Counted from the first letter of the stretch, positions 44,843-56,660 are shown. The stretch is 64,000 bases of DNA from Epiperipatus broadwayi (GCA_028023455.1 JAQFVV010000324.1:124001-188000), one strand, 5' to 3'. Numbers and translations are program-made. The notes: generated from the sequence alone by a model not told the origin.

Positions 44843-46962
44843 TGTAATGGACAGGAAAAACCCTTTAGGATGGTACATCCAGAGCCTTCTCTACTTACTG
44901 GTCCTATTATGACTCAGGGTTCTAACTCAGTGTAGACATTTACCTTTAACTCTGCTCAAAGATGGATTTAAATAGGATGGCAATAATATGACCTCTATAT
45001 AGATCCTTAATGGCTATTGCTAATAATGTATTAAAAAATTTTAGACATGTATAATAGCTATTCTGGTGAGTGAAGTATGAATGATGCTTAATAATCTACA
45101 GACCAGAGAAACAAAGATTTTAACTTCAAACAACAAACATTTATTAAGAAATCGGGGTTAAATTTATAATACTTATAAATTTAATATACTACAATAAAAC
45201 TAGCTGTGATTTAAATATTAAAATATCAATTGAAATAAAAATTATAAAATTATAGTGCATAATGTACAATAAAGTATCAATTATTTTAAATATGAAATTA
45301 TATTACTAGATGTACAATTATCATTTTATTTATGTCCTTTAAATGTATCTCAAGGTTATGTCCACGAATTGCTAATTTGTGTTTTGTAGATATAATTCAT
45401 TAATAAACAGTTATTCATGCAAACAAGAAAATGTATTTATATAAAATTACTTATTAGTAAGTCTAATTAATATTTAATGTTAACATATTAAATGTCTAAT
45501 TAAAATGTATATGTGTAAAATCTTCCCTTTTGTCCTTTAAGTCATTGTCCATTTAATGTGTCCAATTATGTAAATATTTTATTTACAAACATAAAAAAAT
45601 AATCTATGCATACCTTGAGTTGTGTATTTGTATCTCTCTTTCCTTATATAAATTTAAATAAATGGGTTCTTTTTAAAAAAAATATGTTTTCTGCAAATGA
45701 ATAACAGGGTGAGAAAACTTGTAACTCAACTCTCAGTATACACTAAAAAAATACAAAATTTAAAACATTTATAAGCATTAATTGAAATCTTGGAACTTCT
45801 TTAAAACAGTAGCAGGTTAAATTTTTAAGAGTGGCTTCAGTGCTCTTAGCAGATAGTGTCTTTCTTTTATTCATGCATATTAAATCATATTAAACATTCC
45901 AAGCATTAACAATTCCCACGACGAAATCGAATTCCTGGGCTTTTGATTTTATAGCCATCGCCTTTCCAATTCCATCTCCAGATCATTCAATGCTGATTTA
46001 AACATTAAATATACCAATGAATATTATAGTCCATCACCTGCCAATAACACCAAGGAGATAGAAAGATCCTGTGACACTTAATTAGCAAAATTGCATCATT
46101 AGATTTTATGTATACACGTATAAATTGTTAAATATAAATCTTTTTCCAAGGTTTGCATTATAATATAAAAAACGAATGTTATTTCTATGCAGTTTTTATT
46201 TATATATATATGAGATGCATGATAAAGATTTTACTTTAAAAGTAATATAAATTAGTGTTAATAAAATTCTATTTCATTATTAGTTGCCTTTATCTTTTAC
46301 AAAAAACATTTTATAGTAATTATATTTTTGACAACGATAAATAAATATGAAGCTCTTAGAATTTATTTGAATGAACGAAAGTTCATCACTTAAACAATGT
46401 CTTTTTTCCTTTTTTAAAATATTTTACACTAATAAATAATGAAATTCCAAATATTAAACAGTTTTTTTTTTAATAACGAAAGAAAATCATAATAACTAAT
46501 ATAATAACAATTAAAATATTCTTATTCTATTACTGTACTTTCATGTACTCCATTTGAACAAAAAGCAACCAACAACTAAAAATTCCTGTTGCTTAGTTTT
46601 TTCCACTTTCCAAAATCAACAAAGGTTTACTCTTTTTTTCTCTTTTAAACAAAAGAAACTTGGTTAATAAAATTTAATGTCAGATATTTTCTTTATTATT
46701 TTTGTCATGCCATGATTTAAAATCTTAAACATTCATGTATAAATGTGTATATGTATATATTTTATTCTACATTTACTAAAAAAATAAATTAATTCATTCC
46801 TTTATGAATGTATGGTTATGTTTGTATATATATGTGTATGTCTCCAAATATCTAAAAAAAATATGTTTTAAAAGTTGGCTGCCTATTTAATCTTTATACA
46901 TGTTATCCCAAAACATCAGTTACTTATTATTATTTTTTATAAGGATTGGGCATCACCTTACA
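44843..46962 (-). repeat. 5' LTR (right)
   Basis: 2120 bp, TGTAA to TTACA. Holds the undisturbed target site for both insertions found in the left LTR, so these came after the element integrated or after its last replication. Confidence 0.9.
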
Positions 46963-46966
46963 CTAT

Positions 46967-48510
46967 ATAGTACTTCGTGGCCCTAATCCAGCATTTGATT
47001 TCTTTACATGCATTGTTCACATGCCATACTTATACATATTCATTGAGATTTTATTATGCACCTAATTTTATGCTGTCATTGATTTCTCTTGTATCTATTC
47101 TAAAATGTGAACAAAGTTTTGATTTTTGAAAGTAATTTAAAAAAAGATAATAAATTAAAAAAATGTGATTATTTGAGACATTTGATATTGTATTTAAAAT
47201 ATTAACTAATTAAAATTTTCTACATCATTCTCAATGATCATGATGAAGAATGAATAATTAACATGCCATATAAAATATAAATAATTGAATTATAATATAC
47301 ATTGTGATAATAAATTATTTTAAAATTGATTATGCTAATGATAAGTGTTGGTAATTTATTTTTTAGTCAATTTATAAGAAAAGTTAGTTTAAAGGTGAGG
47401 AATTGATTAATATATTTGTCTCTTAATTATTTTAAATATAGCTGAATGTAAATAAAATTCCTCTAATACATTTCGTTATGTAAATTAACTTATTCATTTA
47501 AGAAACAATGTTTACCTGAGATGTTTATTGAGTTAAGAATGTTAATAAATGAGTAGTACAAAATAATTTTAATACGTAGATGAGTGTTATATTATTATTA
47601 AATTTAACATACGAAATTTTAATATTCAATATAATTATCTTATTGTAAATCATTGGAATATCATTGATATTTTAGGGGAGTAGAATTATGTGATATTCCT
47701 ATACCATTGTGGGTATGACTTTGGTATATACTCAGTGTTAAAAAGGAGTACTTTACTGGAAAATTGGATAACAAGTCTCATGATTATTGTTATTTTATTG
47801 TTAAACAATTTATTAATATTGATATAATAATATACTAGACATGAAAAGAGTTGGATTGATATTATTAGAATTTTTATATAAAAGAAAGAAATCCGATAAA
47901 ACTTAGCTAGAAGCTTGTTACTTATATCTATACAGTTGGTGGATTAGTCATCCAGTTAGGTCACTATATATATATGAACAAGTTTTGTTTTAAAATTTGA
48001 TCATTTTTTGGTATATATATATTGTGCCAGGCACATTTGATGTGGCCAAGCACAAGATAAGGTCAGATAAATTAATGGTCAAAAATACGTAAAAAGCCAT
48101 TAAATGGGAGGGGGAGTATACTATTTATATAATTAAAATTTGTTATAAATCAAAAGAGAGAGAAAGCTGTGAAGATAATATAAACTCTCACACACATATG
48201 ATTAAAGCCAATGTTTAAAGGCTTAGAAATATGTATTTGCAATTTTGATTTTTGTTTTTTAATTTTTTTTTTAAAGAAAAAGATAACTCCAAAGTATATT
48301 TATAATTTTAAATATTTGTGTTTGTTGAAGAAACAGCAATTATTTAACAAATTGTTATTCTCTATTTATATTTTTGAGTGTTTACAAAACGTAAAAAGGA
48401 AAATTTTAAATATTACTGTTAATTAAAAATATTTAAGAATAATTTCAAAATCGAAGTTTTAATGGTCATTTTTATCTTCAGTTGCATTTGAGCGAGTCAT
48501 TGTCTTAAAT
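46967..48510. other. AT-rich stretch, no gene seen
   Basis: The frame at 48211-48426 is Lys/Phe-rich low complexity. Nothing recognised. Confidence 0.45.
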
Positions 48511-48513
48511 TTA

Positions 48514-48689
48514 AGAAAAGCCTAAAGGCATTCTGGCTTCCTGTCCACGCTAAAATAATTTTAACAGGACAAAAAAGTTTAATTAGACTTGCGATAATGC
48601 GAGAAAAGCCTAAAGGCATTCTGGCTTCCTATCCACGCTAAAATAATTTTAACAGGACAAAAAAGTTTAATTAGACTTGCGATAATGCA
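48514..48689 (+). repeat. 88-bp tandem duplication
   Basis: Units 48514-48601 and 48602-48689 (AGAAAAGCCTAAAGGCATTC start) are almost identical, differing at about two positions (CTGTCC against CTATCC, and the last base). Each has AGCCTAAAGGCATTCTGGCT, which contains the palindromic CCTAAAGG. Confidence 0.95.
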
Positions 48690-48899
48690 TGGAGAGAGGA
48701 ATGTTCAAGTTATATGAAACAATTGTTTGTTAAAACAGAAAAAACTTCGATTATGATAATGTAATTAATCAAAAGTAAAAAGATGTTATCATTTCTTAAT
48801 TGTGATCTGAATGGAGATATTAAAAAAAATAAGAAAAAACTAATTGGAAATCAAATTCTTAAAATAATTAGTCAAACCAATTCAATGAGATTTAATTAA

Positions 48900-50460
48900 T
48901 TTTTGTGTATGGAGGTGGGATATCTGTTCTGAAATTGTGAGAGGGCCGTTGAATTTGGCTTTTCAAAGAAGGGAGTTCACCTTTGCTTTTCAAAGAAGGC
49001 AGTCTAACTTTTTCTTGTCAAAGAGAGCAGTTCACGTTTGCAAATCTTATTGGGAAGCTAATGCTATTCTGAAACACGCGAAGTCATGCAACTGTTTTAA
49101 TCATGATGATTCTAATACCTTGTAAGCCATAAGATTTACTCTAATAAGGAAAAAAAAATTAATATTCATTCTGTCATTCTAAACTAACGGACATTAATCC
49201 AGGCCATCAGTGAAATAACCTAGCAGTTAACCAGTCAGTTGATTCTGATGGAAGCATAACTACAACACGGCATCGAAGCCTGCAGTTAACCTAGGATCCG
49301 TAAACCAATAAAGGATGACTGATATCATTTAATATCCTGTTGAATATCCATTCTCCAACTTAAAGATGCCCAATAAGCATTCACTTGCAGATAAAATGAT
49401 CATGGAATAGAAGCCGACTTTAGCGCGTCCGTCCAGCTCTTCTCCCGCTATCCCACAAGAATGTAAATGCTGAGATTCGAACACCAAGTGATGATCAAGT
49501 CATGAACTTGTGCTGCAGTCAGGTCCAGCCCTTGTTGCAGTAGATGAATGTATAGTATATCCCACTCAAAACCCATACAAGAATGAAGCTTATAGACTTT
49601 ATTGGGTACACTATTTTTTTGTGTTTATTTTATTTTAAATTTAATACCCATTTAATAAATATATATTTCATGTACATACGTACATAAACACACCTGTATA
49701 TAACTTGTTAATTTTTCTTTATTTGCGTAATGCATGTGTGAGTTTACTTATAATCCACAGATCACTATCTCTCATGTATAAATTATTTCATACATTTTCT
49801 GATTTAAGAAAAAAAATTTTCTTTCATTTAATCTAATTATTGCCTTATTAAGTATTTCTTTATGATTAGTTTTGTTTTATTAATATGATTTGTGTAGTGT
49901 ATAATATTCGTTTGTATATTTATTCAATCTGGGGATATTAATTTTGTATTTATGTTATAAATAGTAGGGGGTATTGGTTTAATAAAAGATTTTATAATTT
50001 AAAGTGACTACTACCATATATTCCATATTTTTTTTTCATAATTTACTTTCTCTAACCCCATATTAGTTAGTTATGTGAGTTTTCCGAGCCCCAATTCTTT
50101 TAACTGAGTATAATAGTACGCTGAGCTAGCGAATGGGATACCTTCTTACCAGGTCCTAAATCTTTATTTTCACAAGGATACTTATTTATTATTTTTTTAT
50201 GAATAATTATTTATTGGCACACATGCCCTAACAACATTTGAACTTGCATATCCTTTCAGGAGGAGAGTTAAATTTCCTTCTGGGAGTGGCATGAGGGATT
50301 GATTTAGAGTCATCCCCCAAATGTATGTAAGAGTCAACCTTTCCATAAGTATCTTCTGTACCCGTAACACTATTATGGTAAAGTTTTGAATTTCTTCTTA
50401 CTCCGGCATGTCGCCATATTTTCCCTCACGTTCGGTTTATGCGCATGCTCATATTAACAG
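48900..50460. other. Less AT-rich island, unassigned
   Basis: Composition is clearly more balanced at 48930-49120, 49190-49560 and 50040-50450 than in flanking DNA. Frames: 48937-49125 (62 codons, FQRRxFxFAFQRR repeats) and the minus-strand frame at 50231-50425. Neither has a domain I know. Could be host regulatory or untranslated sequence, or an unknown element. Confidence 0.3.
50231..50425 (-). other. Open frame without ATG, possible exon or element remnant
   Basis: 65 codons from stop to stop, including WRHAGVRRNSKLYHN and PHATPRRKFNSPPERICKF, ending KCC. It is preceded by ATGCGCATGC (50439-50448), an NRF-1-like palindrome. Another frame has ATGGCGACATGCCGGA next to GTAAGAAG, a good splice donor (G at 50401). 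These readings compete; I cannot assign function. Confidence 0.2.
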
Positions 50461-51049
50461 AGTAAACATTAACTGGTATAATATATATATATATATATAT
50501 AATGGTTAATGTCTTTTGTTTTGGATTTGACATGTTGATATACAAAAATTTAAAAGGTATCCAGTGATCTATTAATTACCATCTAAATGATCTAATATAT
50601 GAATGACATCGTTTTTTTCACAGATAGTTTTGAAGATATGAAAATGCAAACTAGTAGCATATAGTTAATGGATCTTACAGGTGGAAGATTTTGTTTTCTA
50701 GAAGGCTTCATTATCCAAAACAAAGATTTAAAAAATACATTAAAAACAAACTAAATGAAGCGTGCAGTCATCAGTTTGAAGAGATATAAATTGAAATCTA
50801 CATAATTAAAAATTAAAACAAAAATTAGATAGCTGAAATTGTTTTATTTATAAATATGTGAAACTTGAAAAATAATTCAGCCAACTTAAAAGCCAGACAC
50901 ATTTATGTATATATAATTCTTTCGTAATATTTTATTAAGTAAAGAATTATGGAGGAAAGGTATGCAGTAATCTATTTCAGAAGATAAGGAAAAAATTTGT
51001 AAGAAATATTGAAAAACATACAATGTGTTAAGAAACATTTTAGACTGAT
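50461..51049. other. AT-rich spacer, no gene seen
   Basis: TA microsatellite at about 50479-50501, otherwise nothing recognised. Confidence 0.5.
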
Positions 51050-51172
51050 AAACATGTAAATGTTGTCAAGCATTGATGGTTTAGTGGTTAGCATAGCTGC
51101 CTTCCGAGTAGCTGGGCCAGGTTCACTTCCCAGTCAACGCATTTGACATATGAAAACAAAACATGTAAATGT
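51050..51172 (+). mobile_element. tRNA-Gly(UCC)-derived mini-SINE with 14-bp target duplication
   Basis: AAACATGTAAATGT occurs at 51050-51063 and 51159-51172 and encloses 95 bp. The insert contains a 72-nt tRNA-Gly-like sequence (51070-51141) and a short tail TTTGACATATGAAAAC. Perfect 14-bp duplication is the mark of LINE-type target-primed insertion of a small RNA polymerase III transcript. The insert is far shorter than typical SINEs. Confidence 0.8.
51070..51141 (+). tRNA. tRNA-Gly(UCC)-like sequence, retroposed
   Basis: Length 72. Acceptor GCATTGA pairs with TCAACGC except one A-C. Anticodon arm GCTGC CTTCCGA GTAGC places UCC at 34-36. The B-box GGTTCACTTCC is near consensus, but the T stem has two mismatches (CCAGG/CCCAG). 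Together with the flanking duplication this is best read as a pseudo-tRNA inside a SINE and not a working gene. Confidence 0.6.
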
Positions 51173-52790
51173 CAGTTATAGAGACATTATAATTTAAGTA
51201 AAAACTGCAAAAGAAGAATTCTCAGGAATAAGGATTATCATGGTAGAAGAACAAAGAGTAACGGGAAAAATTGTGACAGCTTTCTGTTCCACATAAGAAA
51301 TTAGAAGCTATTATTATTACTATCACTAATTGTTATTAGAAAAAGGCAGCTTCAATTATTGTACACAATATATTTTTATAATAGTTGCCACACATGGAAA
51401 ATATTGACAAATTTTATTCTTCAGAATACATTCATTTAGTATAATAGCCATAGTATTTACTAAGGCTGTAACCTCGAAAATGAGCTTGTAAAAATGCGAT
51501 AGTAGGGACCTCTACATGTCTTAACCACAAGCTTATGTTTAGTAAAAATATATTGCACCCAAGAATTGTAGCTGACATCTTTTCACATTTACTTTACATC
51601 GAATTTAAGATCTATTAACCTAGTATTATCATCATCATTATTATTATAATCATCATCATCATTATTATTATCATCATCATTATTATTGTTAGTTCCTCTG
51701 TCTAAACTTACATTTAGATTACTATGTCATGATTTATAGCCAAGAAATATTACTTGAGTGCCATTTGCAAAGACTGTTTTTGCTTGTAATCTCATAATAT
51801 AATTTATTGAAGCATTTTAATTTTAGATATAGAAACATATAAAGCTATTGAAAAGTATTTTGTGATTTTCAAATTATTTTGAAAAGTCAGACTATCAAAC
51901 AAAATATGAGTTAGTTGTTGTAATATCAAAAGAAGATTATAAAATTTGGAATTTAATATAGATGCCAACAATATTTACATCTTTGACCCAACTCTCTGCT
52001 CCATTCAGAAATTTATATATTTTATAAAAATATCATATTTTGCTTCTATATAATTTTCAGCTTTTTTGTTTTGTCCACACCCATAGAGAACTGGATATTT
52101 TATTTTCCACATAGGTTTTACAAAAAATTGTAGGATTATCACAATTTTCAAAAGAAACTTGTGTATAATTGCCTTTTCATAGCTAGAAATTCATTTTTTG
52201 GAATAAAGTACAAATACAAAGCTTAATTTATGCTCATCTTGATTCTGTTTTGCTGACTTTGAAACTTTTCCATGCATATTTTACTTACAATAATTTATTT
52301 TTGGGGTTTTCAGTATGTATTTCTGGAATAGTAACAATTTTTGTGCTAAAACCGTATGCTTGCTTTTAAACAACTAAAATTCATATCTTAAAAAAATACT
52401 TTCATGTGAATTTCAGTACTTATAACTACATTAAACTCTCTGCAAACTGTTGGTGCTTATTAAAAAAATAGTTCTTATTATGGTTTGAATAAAAACAGAT
52501 TCTGGAATGTAAGGTCATTGGATTAATTTGAATTCTAGAGCTTCTGGTCCTTGAACTTCTTATAAATTCAAAACAATAAAGCCATTTCATTAATTTACAA
52601 TTTGAAATATCAAAGGACTTCTCAACTCATTAGTGTATATACATATATGTACTTAAAATAAGATAGGTGGATCTCATGATATAGAATTTAGTAATTCTGC
52701 CTATCTAATTATATAACCTTTTTTAAACGTCTTATTATAATCAATTCATGTTCACCCTTAACAAATGAATCATCACTTGGATTGAATGAA
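51173..52790. other. AT-rich stretch, no gene seen
   Basis: A mixed ATT/ATC microsatellite occupies about 51623-51690. No frame of interest. Confidence 0.5.
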
Positions 52791-52794
52791 TGTA

Positions 52795-53040
52795 AAACAA
52801 ACAAATCAATGGAAAATGAGAATTAACATATTCACTACTCATCATCTACATTCCATGAATAGGAAATTACTATCATTGGTTAGCACAGGTAAATAAACAA
52901 ATCAATGGAAATAGTGGAGAATTAGAGTATTCACTCTTCATAATTTAGATTCAGTGAAAATAGAAATAACTATCATTGGATAATACATGTAAACAAAACA
53001 ACCAATGGAAATAATGGGAAATTGACATATTCACTTCTGC
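52795..53040 (+). repeat. Degenerate tandem repeat of 97-100 bp
   Basis: Three starts of ACAAATCAATGGAAA-like text at 52801, 52898 and 52998, each followed by TATTCACT and (twice) AACTATCATTGG-type text. About 2.5 copies, diverged. Confidence 0.85.
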
Positions 53041-53430
53041 AGTTAGTTTTCTTTATTCTTAATAATTTAAGAAATCAATAAGTTGTCTCTTAGTTTTTTT
53101 AGCCTGCAGATATGGCTGTCTAGAAATTCAATATCCTGCAGATTAGAAAAAAGAATACATTTTTATTAAATTCTGTAAGTGTTGCATGAGATTATCCCAC
53201 ATGTGTATATTATTATTATGTATAATAAAACACACAAATATAAATTTGAGTGTGCTTTTCTATACATAACATTTTTTTGGGTGTGGTGGATGAGATAGAT
53301 TTGTCCATGTATTCTTATAAGTTGCTGAATATAATTACAGTGAAATAGTAAATACTCATTCAGACGTAATGTTAAGATTTTTCTTTAATCGTTTGAATAG
53401 GATTTACCCCCAACTTATCCAGAAACCTAT
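53041..53430. other. AT-rich spacer, no gene seen
   Basis: Nothing recognised. Confidence 0.5.
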
Positions 53431-53715
53431 TTGGGATATTTAGGCAAACTCAATTATTATATGGATGTTAATAAAATTAATGTTAAATTGAAAGTTGCCA
53501 CACTCATATGTGTCTGTAGACCAGTTACTTACCACATTCTCTTGTCACAAGCATCATCACTATGTCCTTCAAAACTAACATTTGATAAGACCAAAGAACT
53601 TCTAAGTATTTTATACCAAAGCCCTTGTGCAAAAATTATACATTCAATCTATGCAATCAGTAAGATAATGAAAAGACATTCAATTATGCATCTGAATTGC
53701 AATGGATGGCATTGA
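53431..53715 (+). pseudogene. Ty3-type Gag capsid fragment
   Basis: 94 codons. LICVCRPVTYHILLSQAS, then PSKLTFDKTKELLSILYQSP and AKIIHSIYAIS, match the capsid of invertebrate Ty3 elements: L---C-P-TY-LLR-L--P, KPSDKTFDEL, and P-P--I--R--F. The following 53750-53900 contains a weak RLVC-like stretch that would continue gag. No LTRs seen, and a different lineage from the 34.6-47.0 kb element. Old remnant. Confidence 0.65.
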
Positions 53716-53719
53716 TCTG

Positions 53720-54370
53720 CAATTTTGGAATGTTTCTCAAGAAAGGATTAAGAGATTAGTTTGTATGTGGTATGAAATGTCATACATTGAGTTGAGAATT
53801 GTTGGACTCCAATGCTATGTTCAATACTATGATATCCCAGAATATCTTAAGAGAAGAAATGTTTGATCAGTCTACCCTTTTGTTGAATGCAAATATGGAA
53901 ATAAAAATGTCAGGAAACAAAAACAGGATCAAAGGTCAATTGATGATGTAGTAAACAAAACCCAAGGAACTGCAAAAGAAACAAAATTATTACTATGCAA
54001 TGAAATCATTTAGCCAGTCAGTATCTATATATTAATGCTAATGGTCATTTTTGAAAACATATTGGCATATTATAGTTGTCATTCCAAAAAAAGACAAAAT
54101 AATGATAATAGTTTCTGCAGAAACAGAACCACCAATCAAGTTGCAAAAAATAAAATCTAAGTGCACTTAATGAAAAAGTAAAATTCCAGATTTTCAAAAA
54201 TTAATTATCATCAATGGTATTTCCATATTAATGAAAATTGATTTTGCTCAGCCACCTTTATTATTTTATGTAAATATTGAAGAAAAATAACCAAAAATGA
54301 AAACTCACCCCAAAATTAATTTGTGACTTTTAGATTAAGTGAGTTACACTTCTGGTGGAGATTCAAGGCA
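53720..54370 (+). other. Probable eroded continuation of the gag remnant
   Basis: More mixed composition than neighbours, stops in all frames. No pol motifs found. Confidence 0.3.
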
Positions 54371-54394
54371 ATATCCAAACAGGATATGAATAAA

Positions 54395-54695
54395 ACAGGA
54401 AAAACTCACTATACATATTGCCACACACAGCAAGCCAGAGTAATCAATGAATTCCAGAAGCCTTGTGCATAAAATCCCCATCTAGTGCCTACTCATCCAA
54501 TATCCCCAGACTAGTTTCTGGCTTGTGGCCTTCGTCAGTGAGGAGCCTTAGATCTGAGAGCACTGCACCTAAATCTCAGGATCTGGGGATATTGGATGAG
54601 TAGGTACTAGATGGTAATTTTATGCACAAGCCTTCTGGAAATCATTGATTGCTCCTGCTTACTGTGTGTGTCAATACATATAGTGAGTTTTGCCA
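54395..54695. repeat. Family A foldback with central hammerhead
   Basis: Inverted arms at about 54400-54508 and 54583-54690 (TTGCCACACACAGCAAGCCA on the left). Between them lies one hammerhead (A5, minus) and its 5' flank. The right arm starts with TGGGGATATTGG, the first bases after the predicted cleavage site, following GATC. Confidence 0.8.
54503..54544 (-). ncRNA. Type I hammerhead ribozyme A5 with intact core
   Basis: Minus strand: helix I TCCTCA with TGGGGA (complements of 54539-54544 and 54503-54508), CTGACGA (complement of 54532-54538), helix II GGC-CACAA-GCC with the family A-A opposition, GAAAC, helix III AC-TA-GT, triplet GTC. The predicted cut lies between the complements of 54509 and 54508. 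Same fold as A3 with N7 changed T to C, which is tolerated in hammerheads. Confidence 0.75.
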
Positions 54696-54699
54696 GTTC

Positions 54700-55042
54700 A
54701 TGCTAATAAAAAAATAAGATTTATCTTATTTTCAAGCACTTCAAACATGCTGAGGCAGCTATAAGGTCAAAAAAATTTTCAATGGCATCTTAGCAAGATA
54801 ATAATTGACTATGCCTCTTACAATATCTAATTATTGAATGTTAAAGCAGAAAAACTCCATGCTGTTGGTGAAGAATTAATTCTGTCATCTATAAGTGAGA
54901 TAATACTCATTGTGCTAATAAGCATCTGATATTACAAAGGAAATTTATTGAGCAATATTGTAGTGCAAAGAAGATTCATTATATGAAAATTTAAAACCTT
55001 TCAATTCTCTATACAGCTTAAGCAGTTAATTTTGCAAAGAAA
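54700..55042. other. Spacer, no gene seen
   Basis: Nothing recognised. Confidence 0.5.
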
Positions 55043-55164
55043 GGAAGCCTTACTTTTTTTATATGTCAAAGCATTGACCAGGAAGCCGAACCCAGGCCAG
55101 CTGCTTGGAAGGCAGCTATGCTAACCACTAGGCTACCAATTCTTGCCAAGGAATCCTTACTTTT
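55043..55164 (-). mobile_element. Second tRNA-Gly-derived mini-SINE
   Basis: GGAAGCCTTACTTTT (55043-55057) and GGAATCCTTACTTTT (55150-55164) flank a 92-bp insert, a target duplication with one change. On the minus strand the insert reads a tRNA-Gly-like body (ATTGGTAGCCTAGTGGTTAG, then CTGCCTTCCAAGCAG with UCC anticodon, then GGGTTCGGCTTCC) and the tail TTTGACATATA, the same tail as at 51.1 kb. Two independent insertions with the same ends show that this is a real SINE family. Confidence 0.78.
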
Positions 55165-56400
55165 AGTATAATGCAATTCATAAAGTAATTTCAAAAAATT
55201 ATTATTTGCTTAAAATTTGTATAATGATACTATACCAAAATTAATTGGACGAAATCCTTTTGAGTAATATTTCTTGTGATTAAATTTCTCTGTCTTGAGT
55301 TTTTTTTTTTTTTTTATAAATTAAAACAAAATGAATTCTATAAAATTTTATTTATTAAAAAGTAGAGAAACTGTAGAACATTAAAAAATTGTAATTATTT
55401 ACACTTTTATCTTTTTATTTACATATTTAATCTCTCGGTTTTGACAGCACAAAATAATTTTTTATAAATTTTCTCTCTATATGGTATATGATTCTGAAAA
55501 CTTGCAACCAGATATATCTTTGAAAAAATCCTTATTAACTACATGACTAATAGGAATTTTCAGGTAATTTGAATGTTCATAATTTTTATCAAAAAAAATC
55601 AGATTAATAAAACATGTAATGAAATAATATCTATATTTAAAAAACATATATCTATACTGTAATAAAAAAGATATTAATATAATAAAATAAATCCTGTGAG
55701 ATAGCATCAGAATCAATCCCAGGATCCAAAATGATAACATCAGACACTATTCCTTTGTAACGCACTGAACTATGGTATTTAGAAAATATTTATTGATAAA
55801 GGCACTTATCTGCTACATGACTATTATTTAATGTACTGAAGAATCACTATAATTATTAAATAAATTTATTTTAAAATAAATTATTAATAGTAAGGTGTAA
55901 TTTCTTAAATAAATTAAGATATTTAAATAAAAATGATCCAGAATGCTAAATTTTTTTATTTACATACAAATTTTGGTAATTATCAGTGACATTGTGATGG
56001 TCTATTTGGTTTAGTGCAATTGTAAAGCATATATCTTCAAGCAGTTGTGACAATACTAAGTAAAAACATAACCTTTCATATTTAAATAAAAATTATTTAT
56101 GATCAGAACATATTTTGAGCACTTGTCACAAGACTAAATGAAAAAGTAATCCTATTATATTTAAATAAACAAAATATTTACAATCAGAATGTGTGGTCTA
56201 ACAATGAGTTATTTGGAAATCTAAACCTTTTCATTTATATTTACATATATATTTTGTTTATTATTTATTGCAGCAACATAGTGCCCTCAATAATGAAGTG
56301 TTTTTGTTTCTTGCACAATCTGTACACCTGCACATAATAACTTTCATGATAATGTTTATTAAATTGTTTATAATAACTTTATACATAACTAACATTGAAG
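55165..56400. other. AT-rich stretch, no gene seen
   Basis: The 87-codon minus frame at 55477-55740 is Phe/Ile/Tyr-rich and has no domain. Two similar segments near 56040-56110 and 56110-56175 (TATTTAAATAAA with GATCAGAA/AATCAGAA) suggest a local duplication. Confidence 0.4.
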
Positions 56401-56401
56401 C

Positions 56402-56660
56402 TATATGACGGATACCCAAAAATAACAGGAATTTACCAATAAAAAATTAAATATTGTTTTTAGGTATTGCAAATTGACTCTCTCTTCAAAGTACTATCCA
56501 TTTGATGCAATGCAAGAGTCTAAATGTGTTTACCATTTTCAAAGTGAGTCCTGAAACCCCTTGCAAAGTGATGCTTTAATAGTTCCATCATTTTTTTGTT
56601 CACCGCTCTCCAGGTCTGCATTTTTTTTCTGAGGCATTTTTTCATTCAAGGGAGATAAAA
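56402..56660 (-). pseudogene. Possible Tc1/mariner-type transposase C-terminus
   Basis: From an ATG at 56637 the minus strand encodes MPQKKNADLESGEQKNDG and, after short interruptions, KGFQDSL, then CIASNGYYFEERVNLQY. The W/C-I-x-x-x-G-x-YFE pattern near the C-terminus is found in mariner transposases. Next to it, TATATGACGGATACCCAAAA (56402 region) would be a terminal repeat at a TA. No other end found. Assignment is tentative. Confidence 0.35.

Larger units (their letters stand above)
34578..46962 (-). mobile_element. Complete Ty3-type LTR retrotransposon (mutated), about 12.4 kb
   Basis: Two long direct repeats start TGTAA and end TTACA on the plus strand, perfect 5-bp terminal inverted repeats with TG...CA ends. 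CTAT directly precedes the element (34574-34577) and directly follows it (46963-46966), a target duplication. On the minus strand the internal region reads gag, protease, RT, RNase H, integrase, the Ty3 order. A polypurine tract abuts the 3' LTR. Several stops and frameshifts break pol, so the copy is not autonomous now. Its LTRs are unusually long (about 2.1 kb), and the left one hosts two younger insertions. Confidence 0.9.

Noticed and set aside
53750-54340. Pol remnants downstream of the 53.4 kb gag fragment
   Set aside because: No protease DSG, RT YxDD or integrase pattern could be found in any frame.
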